DNA from: Pseudoduganella dura
GTDB taxonomy: Bacteria; Pseudomonadota; Gammaproteobacteria; Burkholderiales; Burkholderiaceae_D
Assembly: GCF_009727155.1 (NCBI RefSeq)
Contig: NZ_WNWM01000002.1
Location: 6,200,001-6,264,000, forward strand
Direction of reading: 5' to 3'
DNA: 64,000 bases
A program made the translations under genes and the position numbers. This document shows, piece by piece, positions 8,697-18,455 of the stretch. Each line of letters opens with the position of its first letter. Positions within the stretch are counted from its first letter, which is position 1. Below the pieces are notes generated by a model. That model saw only the letters and a list, made by a program, of their open reading frames with translations, had not been told where the DNA came from and made no database searches.

Positions 8697-11153
8697 ATGA
8701 CAACGACAAGACATATCGATGGCCGCCGCCGCGGGTTCCTCGTATCCGCGGGCCTGGCGATGGCCTGGCCGGCGCTGGCCGGCGCCACGGTGGTGGCCGA
8801 GCAACGGGGCAGCCGCGAAGACCTGAGCCTGTGGTACGACAGGGCCGCCGGCCCGTGGGTCGAGGCGCTGCCGGTCGGTAACGGCCGGCTGGGGGCCATG
8901 GTGTTCGGCCGCGTGGCGCAGGAGCGCATACAGCTGAACGAGGACACGCTGTTCGCCGGCGGCCCGTACGACCCGAACAACCCCGGCGCGCTGGAGGCGC
9001 TGCCGCGAGTACGCGCGCTGGTGGCCGCCGGCAAGTTCGAGGAGGCGGCAGCCCTGGCATCGGCCGGCATGATGGCCAGGCCGCTGCGGCAGATGCCGTA
9101 TGGCGCCGCCGGCGACCTGCTGATCGATATCGCCGGCACCGCGGCCGCCACCGACTACCGCCGCACGCTGGACTTGGACACGGCCGTGGTCACGACCCGG
9201 TTCGCGAGCGGGGCCACCCGGCACGTGCGCGAGACGTTCGCCAGCGCGCCGGACGACGTGATCGTCGTGCGCCTGGCCGCCGAAGGGGATGGCCGGCTGG
9301 ACATCGATCTCGGGTACCGGCACCCCGGCAACGTGAAGTACGGCGAACGCAGCCCCGAAGGCGCGGCCTGGGATCGGCGCGAATCGACGGATGCCGGCAG
9401 CCGGCCCGCCACGCTGTCGGTCCGGGCCGACGGCGCGGCCGCGCTGCTGGTCGAGGGCCGCAACGTGGCGGCGCACGGCATCGAGGCAGCGCTGCGCTAC
9501 GCGGTGCGGGTGCAGGCCGCCAGCGACGGCAGCGTGACCGTCGACGGCGACCGGTTGCGGGTGCGCGGCGCGCGCGTAGTGACGCTGGTGATCGCCGTTG
9601 CCACGAGCTACGTGAATTTCCGCGATGTCGGCGGCGATCCCCTGGCCGCCGTGCGCGCCCGCAGCACGGCGGCGGCGGGCAAGCCCTACGCGCGCCTGCG
9701 CGCCGACCACGTGGCCGCGCACCGGGCACTGTTCCGGCGCCTGTCGCTGCGCCTCGGCACCCCGGATGCCGCCGCCACGCCGACCGACCGGCGCATCGCC
9801 GCTGCGGAAACGGCGCCCGAGCCGGGGCTCGCGGCGCTGTACGTGCAGTACGCGCGCTACCTGCTGATCTCGTCGTCGCGGCCGGGCAGCCAGCCGGCCA
9901 ACCTGCAGGGCGTGTGGAACGAGGGGACCAACCCGCCGTGGGGTTCGAAATACACGATCAACATCAACACGCAGATGAACTACTGGCCGGCCGATCCCGC
10001 CAACCTGGGCGAATGCACGGAGCCGGTGCTGCGGATGGTGGAAGACCTGGCGATCACGGGCGCCGTCACGGCGCGGCAGGGCTACGGCGCGCGCGGCTGG
10101 GTGACCCACCACAACACCGACCTGTGGCGCGCCACCGCGCCGATCGACGGCCCGAACTGGGGCCTGTGGCCATGCGGCGGCGCCTGGCTGTGCAAGACGC
10201 TGTGGGATCATTACGAATACCATCCGGGTGGCGAGGAAGGGCAGGCATACCTGCGGCGCATCTGGCCGCTGCTGAAAGGCGCGTCGCTGTTTTTCGCCGA
10301 CACGCTGGTCGAGGACCCGGGCGGACGCGGGCTCGTCACGTCGCCATCGGTCTCGCCGGAAAACAGGCACCCGTTCGGCGCCGCCGTATGCGCCGGGCCG
10401 GCGATGGACCGCCAGATCGTGCGCGACCTGTTCGGCTGGACGCTGGCCGCGCACCGGCTGCTGGGCGAACCCGATGCCGCATTGGCACGCGAACTTGCCG
10501 ACAAGCGTGCGCGCCTCGCGCCGGATCGCGTGGGCGCCCACGGCCAGCTGCAGGAATGGCTGGAAGACTGGGATGCGCAGGCGCCCGAACAGGACCACCG
10601 GCACGTGTCGCACCTGTACGGCATCTATCCCGGCGACCAGATCAACGTACGCGATACGCCGGCCCTGGTGGCGGGCGCGAAGGTCACGCTGAACACCCGT
10701 GGCGACAAGTCCACCGGCTGGGCCACCGCATGGCGCCTGGCCCTGTGGGCCCGGATGGGCGACGGCGACCGAGCGCACGCGATCCTGCTGGGCTTGCTGG
10801 GCCCCGAACGCACTTACCCGAACATGTTCGACGCGCATCCGCCGTTCCAGATCGACGGCAACTTCGGCGGTGCCGCCGGCGTGCTGGAGATGATCGTGCA
10901 GTCGTGGGGCGGCGAAATCCGGTTGTTGCCGGCCCTGCCGAAAGCCTGGCCGGACGGCGCGCTGCACGGCGTGCGGGCGCGGGGCGGCGTGGCGCTGGAT
11001 ATCGCGTGGCAAGGCGGACGGCTGCGCTCGGTCGCGCTGCGCGGGCAACCGGGCGCGAAAGTGGCGCTGCGCCTGGGCGAGCGGCTGGTCGATGCCGCGC
11101 TCGACGGGGCAGGGCGGGCCCGGTTCGATGACGGGCTGCGCAGGCAAGGCTGA
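8697..11153 (+). CDS. Glycoside hydrolase family 95 alpha-L-fucosidase/galactosidase
   Basis: The 818-residue protein starts with a short basic, Tat-like or Sec-like leader (RRRGFLVSAGLAMAW). The body opens with the GH95 signature EALPVGNGRLGAMVFG and IQLNEDTLFAGGPYDP. The catalytic centre matches GH95: N422 and N424 in the ININ(T)QMNYW motif and D720 in QIDGNFGG, equivalent to the Asn/Asn/Asp set known from the Bifidobacterium enzyme. GH95 enzymes cleave terminal alpha-1,2-L-fucose or, in some cases, L-galactose from plant glycans. A FucP-like sugar transporter is encoded in the same window (58.8 kb), though far away. Confidence 0.92.
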   Translation: MTTTRHIDGRRRGFLVSAGLAMAWPALAGATVVAEQRGSREDLSLWYDRAAGPWVEALPVGNGRLGAMVFGRVAQERIQLNEDTLFAGGPYDPNNPGALEALPRVRALVAAGKFEEAAALASAGMMARPLRQMPYGAAGDLLIDIAGTAAATDYRRTLDLDTAVVTTRFASGATRHVRETFASAPDDVIVVRLAAEGDGRLDIDLGYRHPGNVKYGERSPEGAAWDRRESTDAGSRPATLSVRADGAAALLVEGRNVAAHGIEAALRYAVRVQAASDGSVTVDGDRLRVRGARVVTLVIAVATSYVNFRDVGGDPLAAVRARSTAAAGKPYARLRADHVAAHRALFRRLSLRLGTPDAAATPTDRRIAAAETAPEPGLAALYVQYARYLLISSSRPGSQPANLQGVWNEGTNPPWGSKYTININTQMNYWPADPANLGECTEPVLRMVEDLAITGAVTARQGYGARGWVTHHNTDLWRATAPIDGPNWGLWPCGGAWLCKTLWDHYEYHPGGEEGQAYLRRIWPLLKGASLFFADTLVEDPGGRGLVTSPSVSPENRHPFGAAVCAGPAMDRQIVRDLFGWTLAAHRLLGEPDAALARELADKRARLAPDRVGAHGQLQEWLEDWDAQAPEQDHRHVSHLYGIYPGDQINVRDTPALVAGAKVTLNTRGDKSTGWATAWRLALWARMGDGDRAHAILLGLLGPERTYPNMFDAHPPFQIDGNFGGAAGVLEMIVQSWGGEIRLLPALPKAWPDGALHGVRARGGVALDIAWQGGRLRSVALRGQPGAKVALRLGERLVDAALDGAGRARFDDGLRRQG

Positions 11154-11157
11154 CCAC

Positions 11158-11185
11158 GGGCCGGGCGCCGTTGTTCCGGCCCTTT
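11158..11185. terminator. Probable terminator between convergent GH95 and patatin genes
   Basis: A GGGCCGG/CCGGCCC stem with an 11-base loop is followed by TTT, placed between the two convergent stop codons. The U-tract is short, so its strength is uncertain. Confidence 0.45.
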
Positions 11186-11186
11186 C

Positions 11187-13394
11187 CTATGCCTTCCCGC
11201 AGGCCAGCGTCGTGTCGGCCGGCGCGAACGCTTCGCCGCGCGGCGTGACGGTGCGCGCGGACGACCGTTCGATCCAGCCCAGCGCGCGCTGCCACTCCCG
11301 TTCGAGCAGGTCGCGGGGATCCCACCGGCCGTCGCCGCACAGCACGGTGGACATCCGCGTGCGGCTCGCCGCGCTCAGGAACCAGCTCATCGGCGGATCG
11401 TCGTCCAGCAGCCCGGCGGCGAAGCGGCCGGGCCGCTTGTGGTCCGACTCGGGGTAGCGCAATTCGATGACCCGGCCGGCCGGGCAGCCGCCCAGCAGCC
11501 GGATCGCCTCGGCTTCCTGCGCGTGGGCGCGGGCCGTGCGGGTCTGGTACAGCGCGAACGGCGGCGCGCTGGCCTCCATCGCGATCGGCAGCCTGCGCGA
11601 GCGGGGTTGCGGCTTCGGGTCGCAGATCCACTGGGCGCTGCCGGCAGGGTCGTTTTCGATGACGATCACGACGATCTGCCGCGCCAGTGCCTGCTGCGCC
11701 GCGGTACCGCCCTGCAGCGCGCCGATCATCGCGTTGATCGCCGCCACGCCGGAATTCTCGAAATAGCCGCCGTCCACCACGTAGTCCCATACCCGGTCGC
11801 CGCCCGGGTGCCGGATCGCGGCCGCCGGGCTGACGTAGGTGAAGCGGGCGGAATTGTGCACGGCGCCGGCACGCGTGAGCCGCGCGGTGTCGAGCGCATC
11901 GTCGAAGATGTCGTAGGCATCGGTCGGCACGAAGCGCAGGTCCGATTGCACCACCAGGCGGCCGTCGCCCACGGTCGTGGTATTGAACATCATGCGTGGT
12001 ACCGCGGCGGGCGCCTTGCCCGCCGCGCGCAGCGGCTGCGTGAACCATGCCGCCTGCGCCGGGCTGTGGCGCCGCCAGTCGCGTGCCCATGCTTCCTCCA
12101 GGCCGCGCGAGCGGTCGCAGGCGATGCACGGCACCGGCAGGAAGCGCGCGATCGTGTCGCTGTACAGCATCTGGCCGACGGCCGGCGCGAGGAAATCGCG
12201 GGCCAGGAAGTCGGTGGGGCGCGGCGCCAGCGGGCCGCTGCCGTCCCTTGCGGTTTCCTGTTCCGCCGCCAGCGCTGCCACGAACGCGGCCAGCCCCAGG
12301 CTGCCGCCGGAAACGCCGCTGACCGCGTAGACATTGCGGGCGAATTCGCGCCCCCGCAGGCGCGAGCGGTTTTCCAGGTTGGTCAGCACCACGCCGGTCC
12401 AGTAGGCGGCCCGGGAGGCGCCGCCGGCGGCGGCCACCAGGTAGATCGGGTCCGTGCCGCGCGGGCCGCGGGCCGCGTTCCATGCTTCCAGGTCGTCCGG
12501 GAAAGCCGGCCGGTCGCCGCGCGGGGCCGGCGCGCCGCCGCGCGCCACGAAGTGGTTTTCGTTGACGAACGACAGCGCGAACGCCAGCGCGAACGGCACC
12601 AGCGCGAACGACGGCCAGCCGGCGCTGCGCGGCAGGTAAGTCATCGCGAAGCTGCCGAACAGCGTCCACGAACCGAGCGCGATCAGCACCAGGGCCGGAG
12701 AGCCGATGGCGCGGGACGCCGTCTCGCGCCCGACGACGGTTGCGAGCAGCACGCCGAACGAGATCGCGAACATCGCCAGCACGGTGGCGACCGCGCCCCG
12801 GCTGAGCGTATCGAAACGGGGATAGGGATCGTCGTCGCGCCGGTGCCATCCCGCATCGGCGGCGGGAAGGTGGCGCCGGAACACCACGAATGCCAGGAAG
12901 GTGGCGGCGGTCGCGGCCAGCGCTATCCAATAGCGCGGCGACGGCGTGGCAACGATGAAGAACACGGTGATCGGCACGACGCCGAGCAGCCCCAGAAGGC
13001 GCGGCAGCCAGCGCCCTGCCATGTCAGCGAAGCGATCGTCGATGCATGGCCGCAGCCGGTCGTGAGGAAAACGCTTGCCCAGCATGATGCGGGCGCAGTA
13101 CCAGCTGGCGAACGCCCAGTAGGCCAGGGCGGTGACGAACAGCGCATAGCCGGGCGACGCCAGCGGATCGGGTGCGCCGGCGCCATCGGGCGCGCCGAAC
13201 GCCACGAGCGTCTCGCGTGCCTGCTCCAGGCCGAGCAGGATGCCGTTGCCGGCGAGCGTCATCATGACCGGGTACAGGCACAGGTTCAATGCGCCGGCCA
13301 GGAAGGCGGTCCGGGTCAGCCGCGGCGTGTACCGTTCGTTGCCCGGCTCGGCGACCGGCGGGATGATCTGCGAAGTGCTGGGGTGGTGGAGCAT
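11187..13394 (-). CDS. Patatin-like phospholipase with an N-terminal multi-pass membrane domain
   Basis: I choose ATG 13394 (735 aa); the longer frame would need a TTG start. Roughly residues 25-290 contain about seven hydrophobic segments. The second half is a patatin-like hydrolase: the nucleophile is S362 in GVSGGS, the catalytic aspartate is D541 in VVDGGYFENSG, and IYLVAAAGGASRAAYW fits the oxyanion region. It should be an inner-membrane lipid acyl hydrolase, with the active site probably on the cytoplasmic side. Fusion of patatin to a polytopic membrane domain occurs in proteobacteria, but its physiological role is not defined. It is convergent with GH95. Confidence 0.8.
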   Translation of the reverse strand: MLHHPSTSQIIPPVAEPGNERYTPRLTRTAFLAGALNLCLYPVMMTLAGNGILLGLEQARETLVAFGAPDGAGAPDPLASPGYALFVTALAYWAFASWYCARIMLGKRFPHDRLRPCIDDRFADMAGRWLPRLLGLLGVVPITVFFIVATPSPRYWIALAATAATFLAFVVFRRHLPAADAGWHRRDDDPYPRFDTLSRGAVATVLAMFAISFGVLLATVVGRETASRAIGSPALVLIALGSWTLFGSFAMTYLPRSAGWPSFALVPFALAFALSFVNENHFVARGGAPAPRGDRPAFPDDLEAWNAARGPRGTDPIYLVAAAGGASRAAYWTGVVLTNLENRSRLRGREFARNVYAVSGVSGGSLGLAAFVAALAAEQETARDGSGPLAPRPTDFLARDFLAPAVGQMLYSDTIARFLPVPCIACDRSRGLEEAWARDWRRHSPAQAAWFTQPLRAAGKAPAAVPRMMFNTTTVGDGRLVVQSDLRFVPTDAYDIFDDALDTARLTRAGAVHNSARFTYVSPAAAIRHPGGDRVWDYVVDGGYFENSGVAAINAMIGALQGGTAAQQALARQIVVIVIENDPAGSAQWICDPKPQPRSRRLPIAMEASAPPFALYQTRTARAHAQEAEAIRLLGGCPAGRVIELRYPESDHKRPGRFAAGLLDDDPPMSWFLSAASRTRMSTVLCGDGRWDPRDLLEREWQRALGWIERSSARTVTPRGEAFAPADTTLACGKA

Positions 13395-13452
13395 GCGGGT
13401 TCCGGCGGTGTGTTCACGAACACCGTGGGAACAGCATGACAAACCATGGCGG

Positions 13453-13484
13453 AAAAAACAACCGCGCCGACGTGAGAGGCGCGG
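13453..13484 (-). terminator. Rho-independent terminator of the GH2 gene
   Basis: On the minus strand a CCGCGCC/GGCGCGG stem with a nine-base loop is followed by TTGTTTTTT. It lies 34 bp after the GH2 stop codon and before the patatin start, so it separates the two genes. Confidence 0.75.
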
Positions 13485-13517
13485 CTGTTTCGCTGGCTTT
13501 CGGGCCGGTTGCCTGGA

Positions 13518-16262
13518 TCAGCGGCCGGTGCTGCGCAGCTGGACCTTCGTGCCTTGCAGGCCTTCGGCCGAGACGCGCACCGTGATCGGGCCCTTGCCGC
13601 CCGCCTTGGCGCGCACCACGCCCAGCACCAGGCCATTGAACGCGGCGCGCTCCGGCGACTGGAACGACTCGAAGCTTGTCGGGTCGCCATTGTCCGTGGC
13701 CACCAGCTCGCCCGGGCCTTCGACCGTGAAGCGCACGCGGTTGCTGGCGCGCGGCGATGTCAACCCGGCCTTGTCGGTCACGCGCACCGTGATGAACGAC
13801 AGGTCGCGGCCGTCGCCGGCGATGGTGGCGCGGTCGGCGACGGCCTGCAGGGCGGATGGCGCGTCGGCGGTCTTCACCGACGAACGGGCCCATTCCTTGC
13901 CGTCCTTGTAGGCGACCACTTCGATCGTTCCCGGTTCGTACGTCACGAAATCCCAGCGCAGCCGGTAGGCATACGGCGCGACTTTCAGCCTGCCCTGCGA
14001 CTTGCCGTTGACGAACAGCTCGGCCTCGTCGCCGGACGTGAACACGTGCACCGGCGTGACTTCGCCGACGCGGTCCGGCCAGGTCCAGTGCGGCAGGATA
14101 TGCGCCATCTTCAGGTCCGGGCGCCAGCGCGCCTGGTACAGGTAGTAGCGGTCCTTCCTGAAGCCCGCCAGGTCGACGATGCCGGAATACGAGCTGCGCG
14201 CGCCGTAATAGGGGGTAGGCTCGCCCAGGTAATCGAAGCCGGTCCAGACGAATTCGCCGGCCGTGTACGGGTTCTGGTCGAGCGAGGCGAAGGCGCGGTC
14301 GGCCGAGCTGCCGAAGTCCGACGCGAACAGTTCGTAGGCGGAAACCTGCTGTGTCTTCGGATCGCCGCCGGCGCCCGGCCGCACCGAGGCGCTGAGCGCG
14401 CCCGGCACCGGGAACTGGTATTCGCCGCGGCTGGACAGCGCGGAGGCGCTTTCCGTGTGCAGGATGACCTTGTCCGGGAACTTCTCGCGGAAGGCCGGGA
14501 ACTGGCCCGGCAGCGTGCGGATGCCGGTGCCCTGGTAGTTCAGGCTGATCACATCCATCGTGGCCGGCAGCGGCATGTCCGGCTTGGCCCAGTTCATCGC
14601 CGTGGTGGCGGGGCGGCCGGGGTCTTCCTCGTGCACGATGCCCACCAGCTTGCGGCCGATCGCCGCGCCATGCTCGCCGGTGTACTGCTCGCCCACTTCG
14701 TTCCCCACGCTCCACATCACGATCGACGGATGGTTGCGGTCGCGGCGCAGCATCGCGCGCAGGTCCTGCTCGTGCCACTCGGGGAAGATCAGGTGGAAGT
14801 CGAGCGGCGTCTTCTTGCGTTCCCACGAGTCGAACACCTCGTCCTGCACGACGATGCCCATGCGGTCGGTCAGGTCGAGCAGTTGCGGGTCCGGCGGATT
14901 GTGGCTCACGCGCAGCGCGTTGATACCCATCTCCAGCATGATCTCGAGCTGGCGCTCGGCCGCGCGCACGTTGAACGCGGCGCCCAGCGCGCCCAGGTCG
15001 TGGTGGTTGTTCACGCCGCGGATCGGCACGTGCTCGCCGTTGACGAACAGGCCGCGGCTGGCGTCGAAGCGCAGGTCGCGGATGCCGAACGGCGTTTCGT
15101 AGCGGTCGATCACGCGGCCATCCTGGCGCACCGTGGTCACGGCCGCGTAGCGGTTGGGCGTCTGGTTCGGCACCGGGCCCCACAGGCGCGGATTTCTCAG
15201 CGTGGTGTCGCCGGCCACGGTGGCGCTGGCGCCGGGAGCGATGGTTGTCCTTGGCGAAACCGCGGTCGCCACGGCATTCCCCGTCATGCGGCCCTTGCCG
15301 TCGAGCGCGTACAGCTGGGTGGTCACATCCGCCGTGGCCGGCGCGGTGCCGGCGTTGTCCAGCGTGACGTTCCACGCCACCTGGGCCGACTCCTTCGACA
15401 CCTTCGGCGTGCGCACCTGCACGCCCCACTGGCCGACATGGACGGGCGCGGTTTTCGTCAGCCATACATTGCGGTAAAGCCCGGCGCCCGGGTACCAGCG
15501 CGCCGATTCGGCCGTGTTGTCGAGGCGGATCGCCAGCTGGTTGTCGCCCGGCTTCAGGAATTTCGTCAGGTCGATGCGGAACGAGTTGTAGCCGTAAGGC
15601 CAGCCACCGGCCAGCTTGCCGTTGATCCAGACGGACGAATATGCCATCGCGCCATCGATGTCGAGGAAGACCGACTTGCCGGCATCGGCATTCGTGATGG
15701 CGATCTTGTTGCGGTACCAGGCCGGGCCCCAGGTCTTCAGCCGGCCCATGCCGCCGTAGGGGCCGGTCTTCAGGAACGGGCCTTCGATGGCCCAGTCGTG
15801 CGGCAGCGTGACGGCGCGCCATGCGCTGTCGTCGAACTCGGCCCTGGCATACGGCGCATCGATCGCCGGTTCCTGCGCCGGGCGCGTGAAACGTTTGGCC
15901 GGATCCTTGATGAAGGCATTGCCGGTCGGAAGAATCCAGGGTTTCAGCAGCGGCACGTTGCCGCGGGCGATGCGCGCCGCTTCTTCCGGCATCGCATCGG
16001 CCACCTTGCCGTCCGCGGACTCCTTGACTTCGGGGCGGATGTCGTACAGGTATGGCGCCGAGTTGCCGCCCGGGTCCCCCAGGGTGAACTTCCAGCCGTC
16101 GTTGAACGGAACGCGCTGGCGCGGCGACTGCCTGTCCGCCGTTTCCTGCGGGGCCGCCGCCACGGTCACCACCATGGCCGGTGCCGCCGCCATGAATGCC
16201 AGCGCCATCAATGGCGTGGCAAGTCGTGCGGCCACGGGCCGCCCTTGACGCGAATGCTTCAC
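13518..16262 (-). CDS. Glycoside hydrolase family 2 (beta-galactosidase type), secreted
   Basis: The start is placed at GTG 16262, which follows GGAGG and opens a signal peptide (VAARLATPLMALAFMAAAPAM), giving 914 residues. Domain order is the classic GH2 one: sugar-binding domain (LPHDWAIEGPF), immunoglobulin-like domain, then the TIM barrel with GVNNHHDLGALG and LRVSHNPP. The acid/base is E522 in VGNEVGEQY and the nucleophile is E604 in HTESAS. Beta-sandwich domains of the DUF4982 type follow to the C-terminus. It probably removes beta-linked galactose (or another beta-glycoside) from oligosaccharides in the periplasm. A LacI-type operator-like sequence lies upstream. Confidence 0.9.
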   Translation of the reverse strand: MKHSRQGRPVAARLATPLMALAFMAAAPAMVVTVAAAPQETADRQSPRQRVPFNDGWKFTLGDPGGNSAPYLYDIRPEVKESADGKVADAMPEEAARIARGNVPLLKPWILPTGNAFIKDPAKRFTRPAQEPAIDAPYARAEFDDSAWRAVTLPHDWAIEGPFLKTGPYGGMGRLKTWGPAWYRNKIAITNADAGKSVFLDIDGAMAYSSVWINGKLAGGWPYGYNSFRIDLTKFLKPGDNQLAIRLDNTAESARWYPGAGLYRNVWLTKTAPVHVGQWGVQVRTPKVSKESAQVAWNVTLDNAGTAPATADVTTQLYALDGKGRMTGNAVATAVSPRTTIAPGASATVAGDTTLRNPRLWGPVPNQTPNRYAAVTTVRQDGRVIDRYETPFGIRDLRFDASRGLFVNGEHVPIRGVNNHHDLGALGAAFNVRAAERQLEIMLEMGINALRVSHNPPDPQLLDLTDRMGIVVQDEVFDSWERKKTPLDFHLIFPEWHEQDLRAMLRRDRNHPSIVMWSVGNEVGEQYTGEHGAAIGRKLVGIVHEEDPGRPATTAMNWAKPDMPLPATMDVISLNYQGTGIRTLPGQFPAFREKFPDKVILHTESASALSSRGEYQFPVPGALSASVRPGAGGDPKTQQVSAYELFASDFGSSADRAFASLDQNPYTAGEFVWTGFDYLGEPTPYYGARSSYSGIVDLAGFRKDRYYLYQARWRPDLKMAHILPHWTWPDRVGEVTPVHVFTSGDEAELFVNGKSQGRLKVAPYAYRLRWDFVTYEPGTIEVVAYKDGKEWARSSVKTADAPSALQAVADRATIAGDGRDLSFITVRVTDKAGLTSPRASNRVRFTVEGPGELVATDNGDPTSFESFQSPERAAFNGLVLGVVRAKAGGKGPITVRVSAEGLQGTKVQLRSTGR

Positions 16263-16736
16263 GTATCCTCCAAGTCGTCTCGCTGCGCTGTCCGATGCGG
16301 GCTTGGTAGCGTATATCACTCCCCGCTCCGCTCGCTGTTGTGAGGCGCCGGTGCCATTTTTCGCTTCCGCCGGCTTTGAATATTGTTAGCGCAACCAACG
16401 CGCAGTGTAGGATGATCGTCCGGTGCAGTCAATCCATCGCGGAGGTGTTTCAGGGAAAATGGCAGGCCCGCGGGGGAGGGTGCCGGTCGGCAGGCCAGCG
16501 ATCGGCGCCGATCGTCCGGCGCGGTCGAGCCGCCAAGAGGGCTTCCAGGAAAAGGGAGCGCGATTTGCCGCCCGGTGGGCGCAGCGGAGCGGCGATACCG
16601 TCCGCCTGTGGCCCGGTAAAACAAGTTCGCCACAAATTAATAAGGTCTGCCACGACAGCCAGGGAAGACCGGCGCTTTGTGGCCTGTCCTGGCAGCAACA
16701 AGCTCGTACACTGGGCCATCACGACAGTCCGCTTTC
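16263..16736. promoter_or_regulatory. Upstream region of the GH2 gene with a LacI-type operator-like palindrome
   Basis: No convincing gene is present in these 474 bp. TTGTTAGCGCAACCAA at 16383-16398 is an imperfect palindrome close to the TGGTAGCGCTAACA 'xyl box' style of LacI-family operators described in Xanthomonas carbohydrate regulons. It lies about 120 bp upstream of the GH2 start, a suitable position for control. The stretch from 16729 is the left half of a palindromic repeat interrupted by an insertion sequence. Confidence 0.45.
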
Positions 16737-16740
16737 GGCC

Positions 16741-18422
16741 CAGGCTGTGTAAAAACATAGCGTCGTGTAAACGGACGCCGCTAGGTAAACGTTAAGCCAG
16801 TATCTCATCAAGATGGATGCTAAATGAAGCGCTTTATCGAAGGCGAGGATCGTGGCCAAGGCACGCTGTTGCCTGAACTCTTGGACGACTACGTGGCCGA
16901 AGATAATCCAGTGCGAGTGGTCGATGTATTCGTGGACGAATTTGACCTTGCCCCCCTGGGCTTCACGCGGGTGCAACCAGCAAAGACGGGCCGGCCGGCT
17001 TACCATCCCGCCGTTCTTCTCAAGCTTTACATTTATGGCTACCTCAACCGCATCCAATCGAGCCGTCGGCTCGAGCGTGAAGCGCAGCGTAATGTCGAGC
17101 TGATGTGGTTGACGCAACGCTTGGCGCCGGACTTCAAGACGATCGCGAACTTCCGCAAAGATAATGGCAAAGCGATCCGCTATGTGTGCCGGCAGTTTGT
17201 CGTGCTATGCCAGCAACTGGACCTTTTCTCGGATGCGGTTGTGGCGATCGACGGCAGCAAGTTTAAGGCAGTCAACAGCAGCTACCGCAACTTTACCCAA
17301 GCCAAGCTCAAGCGCCGGATGGAAGAAATCGAGGCCAATATCGGCCGCTATTTGGCGGAACTGGACACGGCTGACAGGCAGGAGCCGGCGGTAAAGCAAG
17401 CGCGCAGCGCCCGACTGAATGACAAGATCTCAGCGATGAAATTGCAGATGGCCGCGCTCAAAGAAATTGAAGCGAAGCTGGAGGCGACTGGCGAAACGCA
17501 GATCTCGCTGACCGATCCAGATTCCGTTCCATGATGACGCGAGGCTCAGGCATCGTAGGCTACAACGTGCAAACTGCAATCGACGCCAAGCACCATTTGA
17601 TCGTCGGACACGAGGTAACCAACATCGGCAACGACCGCGATCAGCTGTCGGGAATGGCAAAGAAGGCTCGCACCGCAATCGGGACAGAGTCACTGACCGC
17701 AATCGCTGATCGCGGCTACTTCAAGGGCGAGGAAATTTTGGCGTGCAAGCAAGCCGGTATTGCCGTGCTGGTGCCGGCTACCAGGACATCCAACGCCAAG
17801 GCCGACGGCAGATTCGACAAGGCAGACTTCGTCTATGACCGGGAGAAGAACGAGTACCGTTGCCCGGCGGGTCAAGCACTGATCTGGCGTTTCGCCGGCG
17901 TTGAAAAAGGCATGACGCTCAACCGTTATTGGAGCTCGAATTGCAAGACCTGTCCGCTCAAGGACAGGTGCACGCCTAGCCAGCAGCGCCGGGTGACGCG
18001 CTGGGAGCACCAGGACGTGCTCGACGACATGCAAGAGCAGCTTGAACGGAGCCCGTATGCCATGCGGATCCGGCGTTGCTCGGTCGAGCATCCATTCGGG
18101 ACCATCAAGTCCTGGATGGGGGCAACGCACTTCCTGACAAAAGGACTGGAACGCGTGAAGACCGATATGAGCCTGCACGTGCTCGCCTATAACGTCAAAC
18201 GGTTGATGTCGCTGCTTGGGGTCGCTGGCATGATGGAGGCGATCAGGGCGTATGCCTTTTTATCGGCCCTGCAGCGTGTGTTTGGAGCCATTACCTTGCT
18301 GATCCGGCCAGTATCCCCAAAAATGCCGTACTGCTCCCTGAGTACCTTAAAGCGCCGCACCACGTGCATCGGCGGGTATAGTTCTCCTGCTAAGGCCTAC
18401 TTCTAAGTTTTTACCCAGCCTG
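16741..18422 (+). mobile_element. IS1182-type insertion sequence, 1,682 bp, with 4-bp GGCC target duplication
   Basis: The ends are CAGGCTGTGTAAAAAC and, at the right, the complement of CAGGCTGGGTAAAAAC, matching at 15 of 16 bases. GGCC directly abuts both ends (16737-16740 and 18423-18426), consistent with a 4-bp target duplication. Outside it, GTCCGCTTTC on the left and AAAACCGGAC on the right form two halves of a palindrome, so the element sits in the centre of a palindromic intergenic repeat. The single transposase gene is frameshifted, so this copy cannot move by itself unless frameshifting occurs. Confidence 0.8.
16824..18406 (+). pseudogene. IS1182-family DDE transposase, frameshifted
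   Basis: The first part (16824-17534) begins MKRFIEGEDRGQGTLLPELLDDYV, the usual start of this IS1182 transposase group, and ends prematurely after LTDPDSVP. The rest (17531-18406) continues in another frame from MMTRGSGIVGYNVQTAID, the normal continuation ('LTDPDARSM.T.GSG..GYNVQ'), and includes the DDE region and the C/H cluster CKTCPLKDRC. One missing base in GATTCCGTTCC at about 17520-17530 explains the break. No slippery heptamer is visible there, so I favour inactivation over programmed frameshifting. Confidence 0.8.
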
Positions 18423-18455
18423 GGCCAAAACCGGACCTTTGCAAGGGCATTAAAA

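Noticed and set aside
16423..16752. A 109-codon plus-strand frame upstream of the first insertion sequence
   Set aside because: It has no ribosome binding site, shows no family resemblance, and runs into the insertion sequence end.
17515..17535. Programmed frameshift site in the IS1182-type transposase
   Set aside because: No A-rich or other slippery sequence is present, and a single missing base restores the family sequence.
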